From contig OX638348.1 in assembly GCA_951813085.1 (NCBI GenBank), forward strand, positions 2,055,627 to 2,119,626: a DNA stretch of 64,000 nt, read 5' to 3'. The notes under the pieces were generated by a model. That model was not told the DNA's origin. It searched no databases and worked only from the letters and a program-made list of their open reading frames with translations. The stretch comes from an uncultured Opitutaceae bacterium. Its GTDB lineage: Bacteria > Verrucomicrobiota > Verrucomicrobiia > Opitutales > Opitutaceae. Positions 20,112 through 29,939 of the stretch are shown in pieces. A program made the translations under genes and the position numbers. Numbering within the stretch: the first letter of the stretch is position 1; every line of letters starts with the position of its first letter.

Positions 20112-20550
20112 ACCACCCTGGAGGAAATGGGGCAACGACAAATGAGTTCTCCATCGGTATTCAATTTTTTCCTTCCTGACTATGTCGCTACAGGAGAAAT
20201 GGCGGATGCAGATCTCGCCGGTCCAGAGTTTCAGATTCTGACCGCGACCACTGCGATGTCCACGCAGAACATCTACGGCAATGCGCTCATGTGGGGCTTC
20301 GGGTTGTGGGACGAAGAACGACCTGGCGATCAGATGAGCTTTGGAGGTCGCCCTCCTGGATTCGGGAGATCTCGATGGTGTAATCGACCGTTTGGATCTT
20401 CTTTTGACCTATGGCCAACTAAGGGACGATACGCGTCAAATCCTCGTAGACGCCTACAATGGCCGAGCCGATTGGTTCGACACAAGGCAAACGGTTGCGA
20501 TGCTCGTACGCATCATTGTACTTTCACCTGAATTCGCTGTTATGCGGTAG
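20112..20550 (+). pseudogene. Remnant of a DUF1800 family protein (C-terminal fragment, frameshifted)
   Basis: DUF1800 proteins are large exported proteins normally of several hundred residues, encoded just before DUF1501. Here only the C-terminal end remains. The fragment reads TTLEEMGQRQMSSPSVFNFF, LPDYVATG and AGPEFQILTATTAM, which is the conserved end of the family, then changes frame and continues as ALLDSGDLDGVIDRLDLLL up to VAMLVRIIVLSPEFAVMR. Removing one G at 20343-20344 joins the two. The similarity begins immediately after the stop codon of the preceding gene and in the same frame as it. The 5' part of the gene is missing, apparently deleted. Confidence 0.82.
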
Positions 20551-20565
20551 TCCCCTGACCGATAC

Positions 20566-21963
20566 ATGAAATCATTTACTAAAAACAGTCTTTCACGTCG
20601 GAAATTCATAGGCCAGGCCAGTTGCGCTGCTCTCGGTTCAACTGCTCTCTACTCTACCCTGACGAGCCTGCTTGTATCCAATCGCCTATCCGCCCAATCC
20701 TTGCCTCCGGCAAGCGGGCATAAAGCGCTCGTGTGCCTACTCCTCCAAGGTGGAAACGACTCGTTCAACATGCTGGCTCCTCGCGAGAGCGACGAATTCG
20801 CTAGCTACTCGACGACCCGTGGCGAAATGGGTCTAGCTCTAGAAGATCTGCTGCCAATTACAGATAGCGCAAGTGGACGGGCATTTGGACTGCATCCCAA
20901 TTTAACAGAAATCCAATCGCTGTATACGTCTGGCGATCTGGCATTCGTCTGCAATACCGGTTCGCTTGTGGAGCCCACGACTCTCGCGTCGTATCAGAAT
21001 GGTTCCGTCAAGCTCCCGCTTGGACTGTTCTCGCACGCGGATCAGCAGATGCATTGGCAAACTTCGACTCCGGACAAGCGGGATTCCGTTGGCTGGCTAG
21101 GCCGGGTAGCCGACGTGCTCGATGCCGCCAATACCGATCCCAAAGTGTCCATGAATATCTCGCTTTCAGGAACGAACATTCTCCAAATCGGCAATTCCAT
21201 AATCCCCTACGCCATCACCGACAACGGGGCAATCGATCTCCAGTTTTACGGAAACGAGAACCATACTTATTTCAAAGGAGCGGTAGACAGCTTGCTCGAT
21301 CAAGAGTATCAAAATCTTTTGCAACGCACTTATTCTCAACTGAATCGCAATGCGATCAACTTGGGCATCGTCTTCAATGAAGCCATCGCGGAGGGCACTA
21401 GCTTCAGTACCGTATTTCCTGATACGCGCTTAGGAAGGCAATTCGCAATGGTCGCTCGAAGCATTGCGGCCCAAGGCCCCCTCAACCAGCAACGACAGAC
21501 GTTTCTTGTCAACAATGGTGGCTGGGATACGCATGACAACCATATCGAGGATCACGGTATGCTTCTCCAAGAGATGAGCCAGGCAGTAGGCGCGTTCTGG
21601 ACTGCGATAGGCGAGCTCGGGTTGCAAGATCAGGTCGCTCTCTTCACCGCATCGGACTTTAGCCGGACGTTGACGAACAACGGCGATGGGACGGATCACG
21701 GATGGGGTGGAAACCATTTCGTCATCGGTGGCGGTGTATCAGGCGGGCGACTGCATGGAGACTATCCTGAGGACCTTTCCATCGGCAACGATTTGGATAC
21801 GGGTCGAGGTCGCCTCGTGCCTACGCTTTCCGTAGATGAGTACTTCGCGGAGATGGCTCTTTGGCTAGGAGCTCAGAATTCGAACCTTCCTCTCATGCTA
21901 CCGAATCTCGATCGATTCTACGACCCCAATTCAAGCGACCCGCCGATTGGCTTGTGGTCCTAG
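20566..21963 (+). CDS. DUF1501 family exported protein
   Basis: This encodes 465 residues with a twin-arginine-like signal (SRRKFIGQASCAALGSTALY), so it is probably exported folded. The DUF1501 core follows: LVCLLLQGGNDSFNMLAPR, FGLHPNLTEIQSLY, AFVCNTGSL, FSHADQQMHWQTS and, near the end, NNGGWDTHDNH, DFSRTLTNNGDGTDHGWGGN and GRLVPTLSVDEYFAEMALW. The family has an alkaline-phosphatase/sulfatase-like fold, with Asp/His metal sites visible in these motifs; the reaction is not known. It normally works beside a DUF1800 protein, here present only as a remnant 15 bp upstream. The frame is intact. Confidence 0.92.
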   Translation: MKSFTKNSLSRRKFIGQASCAALGSTALYSTLTSLLVSNRLSAQSLPPASGHKALVCLLLQGGNDSFNMLAPRESDEFASYSTTRGEMGLALEDLLPITDSASGRAFGLHPNLTEIQSLYTSGDLAFVCNTGSLVEPTTLASYQNGSVKLPLGLFSHADQQMHWQTSTPDKRDSVGWLGRVADVLDAANTDPKVSMNISLSGTNILQIGNSIIPYAITDNGAIDLQFYGNENHTYFKGAVDSLLDQEYQNLLQRTYSQLNRNAINLGIVFNEAIAEGTSFSTVFPDTRLGRQFAMVARSIAAQGPLNQQRQTFLVNNGGWDTHDNHIEDHGMLLQEMSQAVGAFWTAIGELGLQDQVALFTASDFSRTLTNNGDGTDHGWGGNHFVIGGGVSGGRLHGDYPEDLSIGNDLDTGRGRLVPTLSVDEYFAEMALWLGAQNSNLPLMLPNLDRFYDPNSSDPPIGLWS

Positions 21964-21975
21964 CGCAATTGCCTT

Positions 21976-22542
21976 ATGAATACGCGCAACCTACTCCTTT
22001 ATGGACTACCTGCGCTGGTTATTTTCGTATCCACAGCGCTTTATCTCAATTTGGCCGAAGAGCCAAACGCTACCGACGATTCAACGCCAATAGAGACGCT
22101 TGATACGGAAATCGAACCGAAACAATCTCGGGATATCAGACCTAGGGGGGCAATCGAACCCGTTGATAGCATCACCCGCCCGAGGCTACTTAGAAACTAC
22201 GGTTCGCTCGAGCAGGCAGGCAGGGACGATCTAGAGCTCATCGAGAGCGCACTCCAAAGGTTTTGGCTTCTTTTCAAGAATCCAGATCTGCTGAATGTTG
22301 GCTCGAATGAAGACATACTAAAGTCTCTCACGGGAGACAATCCGGACAAGATCCAATTCATTTCTCCCGACAATAGATTCATCGACGCTCAAGGGAGGCT
22401 TCTCGATCGCTGGGGCACGCCTTTACGATTCCATCCTGAATCCATGACCTACATTGATATTCGATCTGCAGGCCCAGACCGGGATTTTTATACCCATGAC
22501 GACGAAATAGTCAGCGCGGCACGCTCGAAGCTCCTTCATTGA
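21976..22542 (+). CDS. Membrane-anchored protein accompanying DUF1501, GspG-like C-terminus
   Basis: This 188-residue protein has one N-terminal membrane helix (LLLYGLPALVIFVSTALYLN), a charged linker and a conserved C-terminal segment: FIDAQGRLLDRWGTPLRFHP, then YIDIRSAGPDRDFYTHDDEI. That ending resembles the C-terminal part of type II secretion major pseudopilins (D-x-W-G-x-P ... S-x-G-x-D). It lies 12 bp after the DUF1501 gene and is presumably co-transcribed. The frame is intact; its role is unknown. Confidence 0.78.
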   Translation: MNTRNLLLYGLPALVIFVSTALYLNLAEEPNATDDSTPIETLDTEIEPKQSRDIRPRGAIEPVDSITRPRLLRNYGSLEQAGRDDLELIESALQRFWLLFKNPDLLNVGSNEDILKSLTGDNPDKIQFISPDNRFIDAQGRLLDRWGTPLRFHPESMTYIDIRSAGPDRDFYTHDDEIVSAARSKLLH

Positions 22543-22717
22543 TTTCATAGCCCGCCAAGTTTATGGTGAAATCTTTGAGAACGATCCCCAATTTCGCTTT
22601 GGCCCCAATCCGCATGACATCGCAATCGGGAAAGCGCCACCTTAGCATACGATCTCGGCGCGTTCTCAAGGGAAAGAACTGCGCCTAGCGGTGTTTAACA
22701 GAATCCAGTCCGTTCAG

Positions 22718-25700
22718 TTACTTAACGCCTTCTAGAATGATTTGCTTGTGATCGCTTCGTAGTTGGAAGCCGGTCTCAAGCAATTCTAAATAGGGGCTCA
22801 GCCTAGGATCTATATTGTTTATCGATTCAAGGCAAATGCGTCTGACGGGATTCAACGAACGTGTAAACAACTGTCGAAGGCCCTCTAGCGACCGAACGGC
22901 ATCCGGGTCTTCAGGCTCGATATTGAATTCCAATACTTTTCCGGTTTTCCGTATCGCAAGAATCAGCTCGCTGCCTCGATAGACGAGCCTGGTCGACGTC
23001 AACCTCTTGGGCATCGTTCCCTTAAGTTCCTCCAAGGCCAGTCCACACATGGAGGCCGGATCGGCTGCGTTGATCCAGAAAACCTGCGAACGGTCTTTGA
23101 ATTTCCTAAGCAATCTGAACGCTTCCTTTGACGCGAATTGCAGCCCTGGAATTCCCTCGAAGAAAATCCCGGTGACAATTTCACCCGACAATTCCATTAG
23201 TCTCAATGTTTTGAACACCGATTTCCATTGAAACTGCGAGGACTCTCTCAGTAGTGCTTCTCGAAATAACACGCCGTATCTATCGAACAATATTCGAGCC
23301 CGTTCCTTGTCACGCTCTATCACGCCGATCTCGTCCTCAGGAGCGCTGGTATAAGCGGATGCGAACCAATTTCCGGGATAAGATATGGTATGCGATGGAG
23401 CTAGTATTCGCGTTCTTCTACCAATACGAGCGCGAGCAGGAGCCACAGTGTTCCGTCTCCTGTTCTGGACGTGAGTCGCTTCCGCAATCGAATAGTCGAC
23501 TTGCCCGCCTCGACGAATGGCCGCAAATGAGTCGTTTATCACACGGCCTTTCCAAACCAGGGACCAAAGCCCCTGTTCGAGCGCAGCTGAATCCAGGGCA
23601 GCGCTCGCTCTCAATGTATCGAAACTAAAACGCGCTCCATCCGCCGCAGAAAGCGCTTCTAGAATTGTTTCTTCATCTTCGCTTAATCTTTCAGCGGTTT
23701 CTTCGCCCAGCAATTCGCTCTCGTCCCGATACCTGAAGACCACTCGCTTCCCATCGATCCCTCGACACTCGATATCGCTTTCCACCAAGCAACTATCTAG
23801 GGACATCGTCTTATAATGAGGAATTCGAGCTGGAAGCAGGTCCTCCTCCCACACAGCCGCCTTTTCACCATAGAATGACAGAGATTCAAGAGCATTGCGA
23901 ACATCCTGCCTATCAGCCCTCGCCGATACGACCCCCTGGAGCTCGGCCCAAAAAAGACCTAGCGACATTAGAGGCAAGGTCTCAAATCGAGGTCGATTAC
24001 GAGCCCGTTGCATTCGCAATAGGATCTCGAAGTTCTCGTAGTCGCAGACGAATGATTCTTCACTTCCCGCTAGCAATTGCCCGGCAACCAAGCGTCGTTC
24101 GTCAACCAGCGCTGAGACCCATGTATCAAGGTTTTCGGTCTCAAGCGGAAAGCGAGTCGATAAGGTTCCCCAAGAAACGAGCCCGTAGTAGGAAATCCAA
24201 TTTATGAACAAGTCAGGATCCGGATCCTTTGAAAACAAAGTATTCACTCGATGCGACTCCTCATCGAGAAACACGAGACCACCAGCTACCGATATCTTGA
24301 GCGCATCCTCTATCGAATCGCATTCGATGTCTATCGATTCCTTCAAGCGTTTCCACTCAGAATGCGGCATCGCGATCCGGTCACGTATCCATTCCTTCAA
24401 TTCAATCAGATCGTCTGGACCGTATCCGGGAGCAAGACGCTGCCGTTTGGTCTCGAACTCGATGGCAATGTCTTCCGAAATCTGAGGACGTTGAGCATCA
24501 TCAAAGGCAACGGAACGAATCAGATCATCCCGCAATTGCGAGTTTTCCGATCCTCGCGGGTCATCAGTATCATACATGTACTGATCATTGATCTGCCGCC
24601 AGGCGACCGACTTAGCGAACGGGCTCGCTACAGATACGCGCGTAACGCTAATCGCCGTTATCCCCTGCTCTATTTCAGTGAGAACTTGCTTCAACGATTC
24701 CATATCGAATTCATCTCGAAGGCAGGTTCGCCATGCCTCGAGCATCATGGGGAAATCCTCAAAACGCTTCACCGAATCCAACAGCTTCTTCGAACGCATC
24801 CGGCTCAACCAAAGCGGCAGGCGCTGCCCTGCTTTCTGTCGCGTGATGAGCAAAGCCGTACCAGCAGCCTCCCGGAATCGAGCTCCGAAAAATCCGGAAT
24901 TCTCAAGACGACTTCTCAATAGGGCTTCTACATTTCCACCCGTTACCAAGCCGAATGCGTCATCGATGGGCACTTCTTCGGACACGGATACCACGACGCA
25001 GTCATTGTTCACATAGACCTCCGCCCGATGCCCGAAATGAGCCTCCCAAGCGGCATCCAATGCAAGGGCGTAGGGCCGATTGACGCGACCTCCCCAATGA
25101 GTGTGCATTATCAGTTGCTGACCAGGAGCGCCCCCAGGCGCGGCATCGACAAATTCAGCCAAAATGTGATTGCGATGCGGCAACGGTTGTCGCGTCGCCA
25201 ATTTTTGGTTACGCAAATGCTCCGTAAGGAGCTTAGCTGTCAATTGGCCAAACGAAAAACGTTTGACTAGCTCATCCTCAAAATCCTCCCGATCTAATTC
25301 GGTATCGGCCCAACTAAGGAAATCGCCTATACGCGTTGAATAGTGGAAATCCCGATTAAATTCTTCCGAGCGCCAGAATGGAGGCATCGGGCCTTTTCCC
25401 TCGCCGGGCGATACGAAGACGTCGCTGTAAGTAATTTGTTCAATTCTCCAACTTTGAGCTCCGAGCGTGAACACGTCACCGATGCTTCTCTCCCAAACGA
25501 ACCCCTCGTCTAGCTCTCCAATACGGGAACTTGGACCTTCGAGGCGAAGATGAAAGTAGCCCCTATCCGGTATAACCCCTCCAGAAAAATAATACGGCAG
25601 CACCGCGCCCTTGCGAATCGTTATCGAGTTTTCTGTTGCACTGATAGAAATCCGGGGTTTGAGCTCCCTTAGTCGGGTCGATTCATAGCGCCCAGCAAGC

Positions 25701-27082
25701 ATATTCAGCACGAGATCAAAGGGTTCTCGCTCAAGATCGCGAAAGGAATAGCTGCACTTTATGACTGCGAAAAGCTCATCGATATCCCAGGACCGAGAAC
25801 CGGCCATCGACACGACAATCTGAGCAAGCACATCCATTGGGCATTCCACGGGACGAACCTCTTCAATATCGCGTTCTTTTATTGCTTTCGACAATACTGC
25901 TGCTTCAAGAAAATCGCGTGGATGAGTGGGAAATACGGTCGCTCGACTTACGGCTCCCACCTGGTGTCCCGCTCTTCCAACTTTTTGGATCGCAGACGAT
26001 ATGAGCCCCGGACACTGAACCATTACGACCTGATCCAAAGCGCCTACATCAATGCCCATTTCTAGAGAATTCGTAGCGACGATGGCTTTCAGCTCTCCGT
26101 TCTTAAGTCGCTGCTCGACCGCAAATCGTATTTCTTTGGATAACGATCCATGATGTGAATACGCTATAGGAACCGACTCTTCAGCATTTATCTTATGAGT
26201 GATCTTTTCGCAAAGCGCTCGGCTATTAACGAAAATGAGCGTCGATTGATTCGCGTCCACGATTCTCTTGAGGTCCTGAACGATGGGATGCCAGAAATCG
26301 TCATCTGGCTTGTCTTCATCCATTCCTTCCGGGAAATGCACGTCGATAGCATATTCTTTTCGCTTGGACGAAAGAGCCCGCTTGACCCTTCGCGGTTCAA
26401 ACGAAGACCCATCGATCATCGACCCACCGACGAATGCAGCGACGACATGCATTGGATGGACAGTCGCCGAAAGCGCGATGCGCTGAAACTCACCATTTAA
26501 GTGGGCCAGTCGTTCGACCGCAGTCATTAGATAAACCCCACGCTTCGAACCCACTACTGAGTGGATCTCGTCCAGTATGAGCGATTGTACCCCAAGCAAT
26601 GCCCGTTGCCCTTCGCTGGAAGTCAGCATCAAATTTAGGCTCTCAGGAGTGGTAATAAGGATCTCCGGTGGATTGCGGAGCATCTTCCTTCGGTCGTTCT
26701 GGGCGGTGTCGCCGCTACGAGTCATGATTCGAATACGAGGCCACTCCAGCCCTTCGGATTCGAATGCTTCTCGCAATTCCGAAAGCGGTCCAAGCAAGTT
26801 GCGCTGAATATCGTTGTTCAGAGCCTTGAGCGGAGAAATGTAAATTACCCGCGTCCGACCAAGCTCCCAATCGCCCGAGATCAGCCGATCCAAAGCCCAA
26901 AGGAATGCGGCCAAGGTTTTGCCGCTTCCCGTTGCTGCTGAAATCAACGCATGCTCGCCAGACGCTATTAGTCGCCAGGCGTTCAATTGAATTTCTGCAG
27001 GCGACCCAAATGAACGCTCAAACCATCGCCTTACAATCGGATGGAAAGAAGATAGCTGCGTATTCGCGTCGGTAGTAGGCAT
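22718..27082 (-). CDS. lhr: Lhr-type ATP-dependent superfamily 2 helicase
   Basis: Lhr is a large 3'-5' DNA helicase linked to repair. The 1454-residue protein is of the long bacterial type. Seen in order are the Q-like motif (FGSPAEIQLNAWRLI), Walker A (AATGSGKTLAAFLWALD), motif Ia (YISPLKALNNDIQRNL), TPESLNLML, the DEIH box (LILDEIHSVVGSKRG), SAT (RIALSATVHP), and in RecA2 NSLEMGIDVGALDQVV and QKVGRAGHQVGA. The Lhr winged-helix and beta-barrel region follows (about residues 450-850), then a long C-terminal extension as in E. coli Lhr. The frame is intact over 4.3 kb. It lies downstream of opcA with a 160-bp gap. Confidence 0.93.
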   Translation of the reverse strand: MPTTDANTQLSSFHPIVRRWFERSFGSPAEIQLNAWRLIASGEHALISAATGSGKTLAAFLWALDRLISGDWELGRTRVIYISPLKALNNDIQRNLLGPLSELREAFESEGLEWPRIRIMTRSGDTAQNDRRKMLRNPPEILITTPESLNLMLTSSEGQRALLGVQSLILDEIHSVVGSKRGVYLMTAVERLAHLNGEFQRIALSATVHPMHVVAAFVGGSMIDGSSFEPRRVKRALSSKRKEYAIDVHFPEGMDEDKPDDDFWHPIVQDLKRIVDANQSTLIFVNSRALCEKITHKINAEESVPIAYSHHGSLSKEIRFAVEQRLKNGELKAIVATNSLEMGIDVGALDQVVMVQCPGLISSAIQKVGRAGHQVGAVSRATVFPTHPRDFLEAAVLSKAIKERDIEEVRPVECPMDVLAQIVVSMAGSRSWDIDELFAVIKCSYSFRDLEREPFDLVLNMLAGRYESTRLRELKPRISISATENSITIRKGAVLPYYFSGGVIPDRGYFHLRLEGPSSRIGELDEGFVWERSIGDVFTLGAQSWRIEQITYSDVFVSPGEGKGPMPPFWRSEEFNRDFHYSTRIGDFLSWADTELDREDFEDELVKRFSFGQLTAKLLTEHLRNQKLATRQPLPHRNHILAEFVDAAPGGAPGQQLIMHTHWGGRVNRPYALALDAAWEAHFGHRAEVYVNNDCVVVSVSEEVPIDDAFGLVTGGNVEALLRSRLENSGFFGARFREAAGTALLITRQKAGQRLPLWLSRMRSKKLLDSVKRFEDFPMMLEAWRTCLRDEFDMESLKQVLTEIEQGITAISVTRVSVASPFAKSVAWRQINDQYMYDTDDPRGSENSQLRDDLIRSVAFDDAQRPQISEDIAIEFETKRQRLAPGYGPDDLIELKEWIRDRIAMPHSEWKRLKESIDIECDSIEDALKISVAGGLVFLDEESHRVNTLFSKDPDPDLFINWISYYGLVSWGTLSTRFPLETENLDTWVSALVDERRLVAGQLLAGSEESFVCDYENFEILLRMQRARNRPRFETLPLMSLGLFWAELQGVVSARADRQDVRNALESLSFYGEKAAVWEEDLLPARIPHYKTMSLDSCLVESDIECRGIDGKRVVFRYRDESELLGEETAERLSEDEETILEALSAADGARFSFDTLRASAALDSAALEQGLWSLVWKGRVINDSFAAIRRGGQVDYSIAEATHVQNRRRNTVAPARARIGRRTRILAPSHTISYPGNWFASAYTSAPEDEIGVIERDKERARILFDRYGVLFREALLRESSQFQWKSVFKTLRLMELSGEIVTGIFFEGIPGLQFASKEAFRLLRKFKDRSQVFWINAADPASMCGLALEELKGTMPKRLTSTRLVYRGSELILAIRKTGKVLEFNIEPEDPDAVRSLEGLRQLFTRSLNPVRRICLESINNIDPRLSPYLELLETGFQLRSDHKQIILEGVK

Positions 27083-27242
27083 GAGTCATGGGCAATTTTG
27101 GGAAACAGGTCTGCAATCGCAACTACAGATCGTTGAGGATCTCCCCAAACGGTTGACCATATTAGTCGATGAATGGGACAACCGCAGTCCGAGGCTTGAG
27201 TCGAGACGATACTTCCTTTGCAGGCGGACCTTCCTTCGCCTA

Positions 27243-28256
27243 TCAAAAAAACAGCGCTTCCGCGAGGGCGTCGTCTGCTTCGAGCAATTTGACCGCTGAG
27301 CTCATTGATTGCGAGCTATCGCCGATCTTCGCGGTCAATTGAGCCACACCGCACTCCAGGTTCAAGCGACAATCGGCGAAATTATCGTTCCTGTATGAAA
27401 ATCGCAGTCGGGGGCATTGGCTATCCGAATCTGACAACTGACATTCATAGGCGATCTCTGTCGAAGCATTTTCTCCGCAGTCACCAAGAACACCTCGTAT
27501 CCAAGAAATCAGGGCATTCATCTCAGCTTCTAAACTCACAGGCGTCTCGACCGACACCGACACCAGTTCCTCTACTATGCTCGGTACGGGAAACGCGCTG
27601 AAGAATTGGCCGATGCTCTGCCTCAGGGCCAAAGTACGATCAAAGGCTAGATCATGGATCTTGCCCATTTCCGATACCGCCAAGCTATCAGGCGAATAAG
27701 ATTCGACTGCCGAATCCAACACGACTCGATCCACGTCCTTGAAGAAGGATTGGTATTGGGATAAATTCTCGGGTGAATCGAATCGGTAGGGCCAATAATA
27801 GGTAGGAAGATCGCTTTCTAAGAATACCGATATCTGGTCTTCGAGATACTGCTTTTCCTTCAAAGTGTATCCAAAAATTATTGCCTCGCAACAACTCATA
27901 TCACCCTGGCCTTCCCCAATATAGCACTCAGAAAATATCTTGCAGACAATCCCTTGGCCGCTCGCGGTCTCGTCTTTCGAAGGGCAAAGCGCGATAATGC
28001 GGCATGGGTAACGGCGAAAAAACCGGATAACGGAACGAAAGAGCGCTACAGCATCGTCGGACGACGCTTCGAAGCCGAAATGCAGTATGAAATTCATACG
28101 GGAAGCGCGAAACTCCGAAGGTGGTCGAATGCCCTCGGACGAAGGCGGCGCATTCCACATATTCGACAAAGACACAAGCGCGTCCCCGACTGGGACCTCT
28201 ACTCCAGGCAGGCTCTTGTAAATTTCGTTTTGCTCCGTTGCGAGTGTATCAGCCAT
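27243..28256 (-). CDS. opcA: Glucose-6-phosphate dehydrogenase assembly protein OpcA
   Basis: OpcA promotes assembly and redox control of glucose-6-phosphate dehydrogenase in cyanobacteria and actinobacteria. The 337-residue protein has family features: an N-terminal helix and NMWNAPP region, RIIALCPSKDE, then the Cys-containing CKIFSECYIGEG, MSCCEAIIFGY, and SDLPTYYWPYRF, where the 'D-L-P-x-x-x-W' step is diagnostic. The gene follows zwf by 17 bp on the same strand, which supports the call. Several Cys residues (in KIFSEC and MSCCE) could serve redox control. Confidence 0.85.
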   Translation of the reverse strand: MADTLATEQNEIYKSLPGVEVPVGDALVSLSNMWNAPPSSEGIRPPSEFRASRMNFILHFGFEASSDDAVALFRSVIRFFRRYPCRIIALCPSKDETASGQGIVCKIFSECYIGEGQGDMSCCEAIIFGYTLKEKQYLEDQISVFLESDLPTYYWPYRFDSPENLSQYQSFFKDVDRVVLDSAVESYSPDSLAVSEMGKIHDLAFDRTLALRQSIGQFFSAFPVPSIVEELVSVSVETPVSLEAEMNALISWIRGVLGDCGENASTEIAYECQLSDSDSQCPRLRFSYRNDNFADCRLNLECGVAQLTAKIGDSSQSMSSAVKLLEADDALAEALFF

Positions 28257-28273
28257 CAGATATTCAGCTCATA

Positions 28274-29815
28274 CTAAGGGCGGCGCCATTCATGGCCATT
28301 GCCCCAAAGCGCTCGATCCGCGGGCCGCGGGCCCCAAGAGCCAGATACGTAGGATTCCATCCCTCGTTGTCCTTCGCTTGCCCAAAATTCATGCAGCGGC
28401 GTAATCAAGCTCCAAGATGCTTCTGTTTCATCCCCTCTTATGAAGAGCGTTCCATCTCCTAGCATCGCATCCAAAACAAGCCGCTCGTACGCCTCAGGCG
28501 TGTTGGATCCGAACGTAGCGCTGTACTTGAAGTGCATTTTAACGGGTTGCGTCCGCGTCTGTAGACCAGGAATCTTCGCATTGAGGAGAACGGTTGAACC
28601 TTCGTCCGGCTGAATTTGAAAAACGAGAGAGTTCGCAGCCAGATTGAACATCTCATTTTCACTGAACAAGGTACAAGGGGGACGCTTGAATTGTATCGCG
28701 ATTTCAGTGACACGTCGCGCCATCCGCTTTCCGGATCTCAAGTAGAACGGAACGCCTTCCCACCTCCAGTTGCTTATATTTAGCCGAAGCGAGGCATAGG
28801 TTTCCGTTTCGGACTCCGGAGAAACGCCTTCGGTCTGACGATACCCCTCCACTTTCTGGCCATCTACCAGGCCTTCCGTGTACTGCGCTCGCACAACATC
28901 GCTCTGCGAGTAGTCTAGATTTAGAGGTTTAATCGCCTTGAGCAGCTTGACTTTCTCGTCGCGTATAGCTTCTGGATCAAGCGAAACAGGCGGCTCCATT
29001 GCCGTCAACGCGAGCAGCTGCATAGTGTGATTCTGTATCATGTCTCGCGTAGCTCCACTTTGCTCGTAATAGCCGCCCCGCGTTCCTACTCCGAGCGACT
29101 CCGCTACCGTTATTTGAACGTTGTCCACATATTGGCGATTCCACAAAGGCTCGAAAATCGAGTTGGCAAATCGTTGCACGAGGAGATCCTGAACGGTTTC
29201 CTTTCCTAGGTAGTGATCAATTCGATACACTTGGCGTTCTTGGAAAACACCTTGAATCACCTTGTTTAGATGACGAGCCGATTCCAGGTCTTTCCCAAAC
29301 GGCTTTTCGATTACAACCTTCGTATGGCTATCCGCATCTTGGTAGCGCGTCGCCAATCCGCTCGCCCCAAGATTTTTTATAATCGGCTCAAAAACAGATG
29401 GCGGCGTGGAAACGTATATAACGCTCTGCGCCTCGCGTCCCATCTGTGATTCAATCGTATCGATTTTTTCCTTAAGCGTTTTGAACGCCTCGAGCTCATC
29501 GTAGCCCCCACTGCAGTAGTAGGCGTTCTCCTCAATCCGTTTCCAAATTTCCTCATTCAGAGGCCTTCGGGAAAACTTCTCTATGGATTCAAAAGCGAGT
29601 TTTCTAAATTCCTCGTCTGTGATCGGTTTCCGCCCATAGCCAATTAGGGAGAAATCGGCAGGCAGCAGATTGTCGACCGCTAGATTGTAAATTGCCGGTA
29701 CGAGCTTACGGGCGCAAAGGTCGCCAGATGCGCCGAATATCGTGATCACCGTTGGCTGCGCTCCTCGGTGCTTGCTAAGTCCCTTCAGAAATGGATGGCG
29801 TGAATCTTGTGACAT
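28274..29815 (-). CDS. zwf: Glucose-6-phosphate 1-dehydrogenase
   Basis: Zwf oxidises glucose-6-phosphate to 6-phosphogluconolactone with NADP, opening the oxidative pentose phosphate path. The 513-residue protein has the Rossmann motif TIFGASGDLCARKLVPAIY, the active site RIDHYLGKETVQDLLVQRFA with the base His, the phosphate-binding EKPFGKDLESARHLN, and the C-terminal domain with YLRSGKRMARRVTEIAIQFK. Its length is normal. opcA follows directly, forming a zwf-opcA unit. The 124 bp upstream contain no further gene. Confidence 0.97.
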   Translation of the reverse strand: MSQDSRHPFLKGLSKHRGAQPTVITIFGASGDLCARKLVPAIYNLAVDNLLPADFSLIGYGRKPITDEEFRKLAFESIEKFSRRPLNEEIWKRIEENAYYCSGGYDELEAFKTLKEKIDTIESQMGREAQSVIYVSTPPSVFEPIIKNLGASGLATRYQDADSHTKVVIEKPFGKDLESARHLNKVIQGVFQERQVYRIDHYLGKETVQDLLVQRFANSIFEPLWNRQYVDNVQITVAESLGVGTRGGYYEQSGATRDMIQNHTMQLLALTAMEPPVSLDPEAIRDEKVKLLKAIKPLNLDYSQSDVVRAQYTEGLVDGQKVEGYRQTEGVSPESETETYASLRLNISNWRWEGVPFYLRSGKRMARRVTEIAIQFKRPPCTLFSENEMFNLAANSLVFQIQPDEGSTVLLNAKIPGLQTRTQPVKMHFKYSATFGSNTPEAYERLVLDAMLGDGTLFIRGDETEASWSLITPLHEFWASEGQRGMESYVSGSWGPRPADRALWGNGHEWRRP

Positions 29816-29939
29816 ATAGCGACGTGTGGAAATCGGTTATTGAGCGATGAATGAAGCTGCCCCTTTAGAGGATTGATGTAAAGCGGATTGAAGCCGATAT
29901 CCTGAATGTTTCAAAAGCGAATCGGAGCGATTTTTGAAG

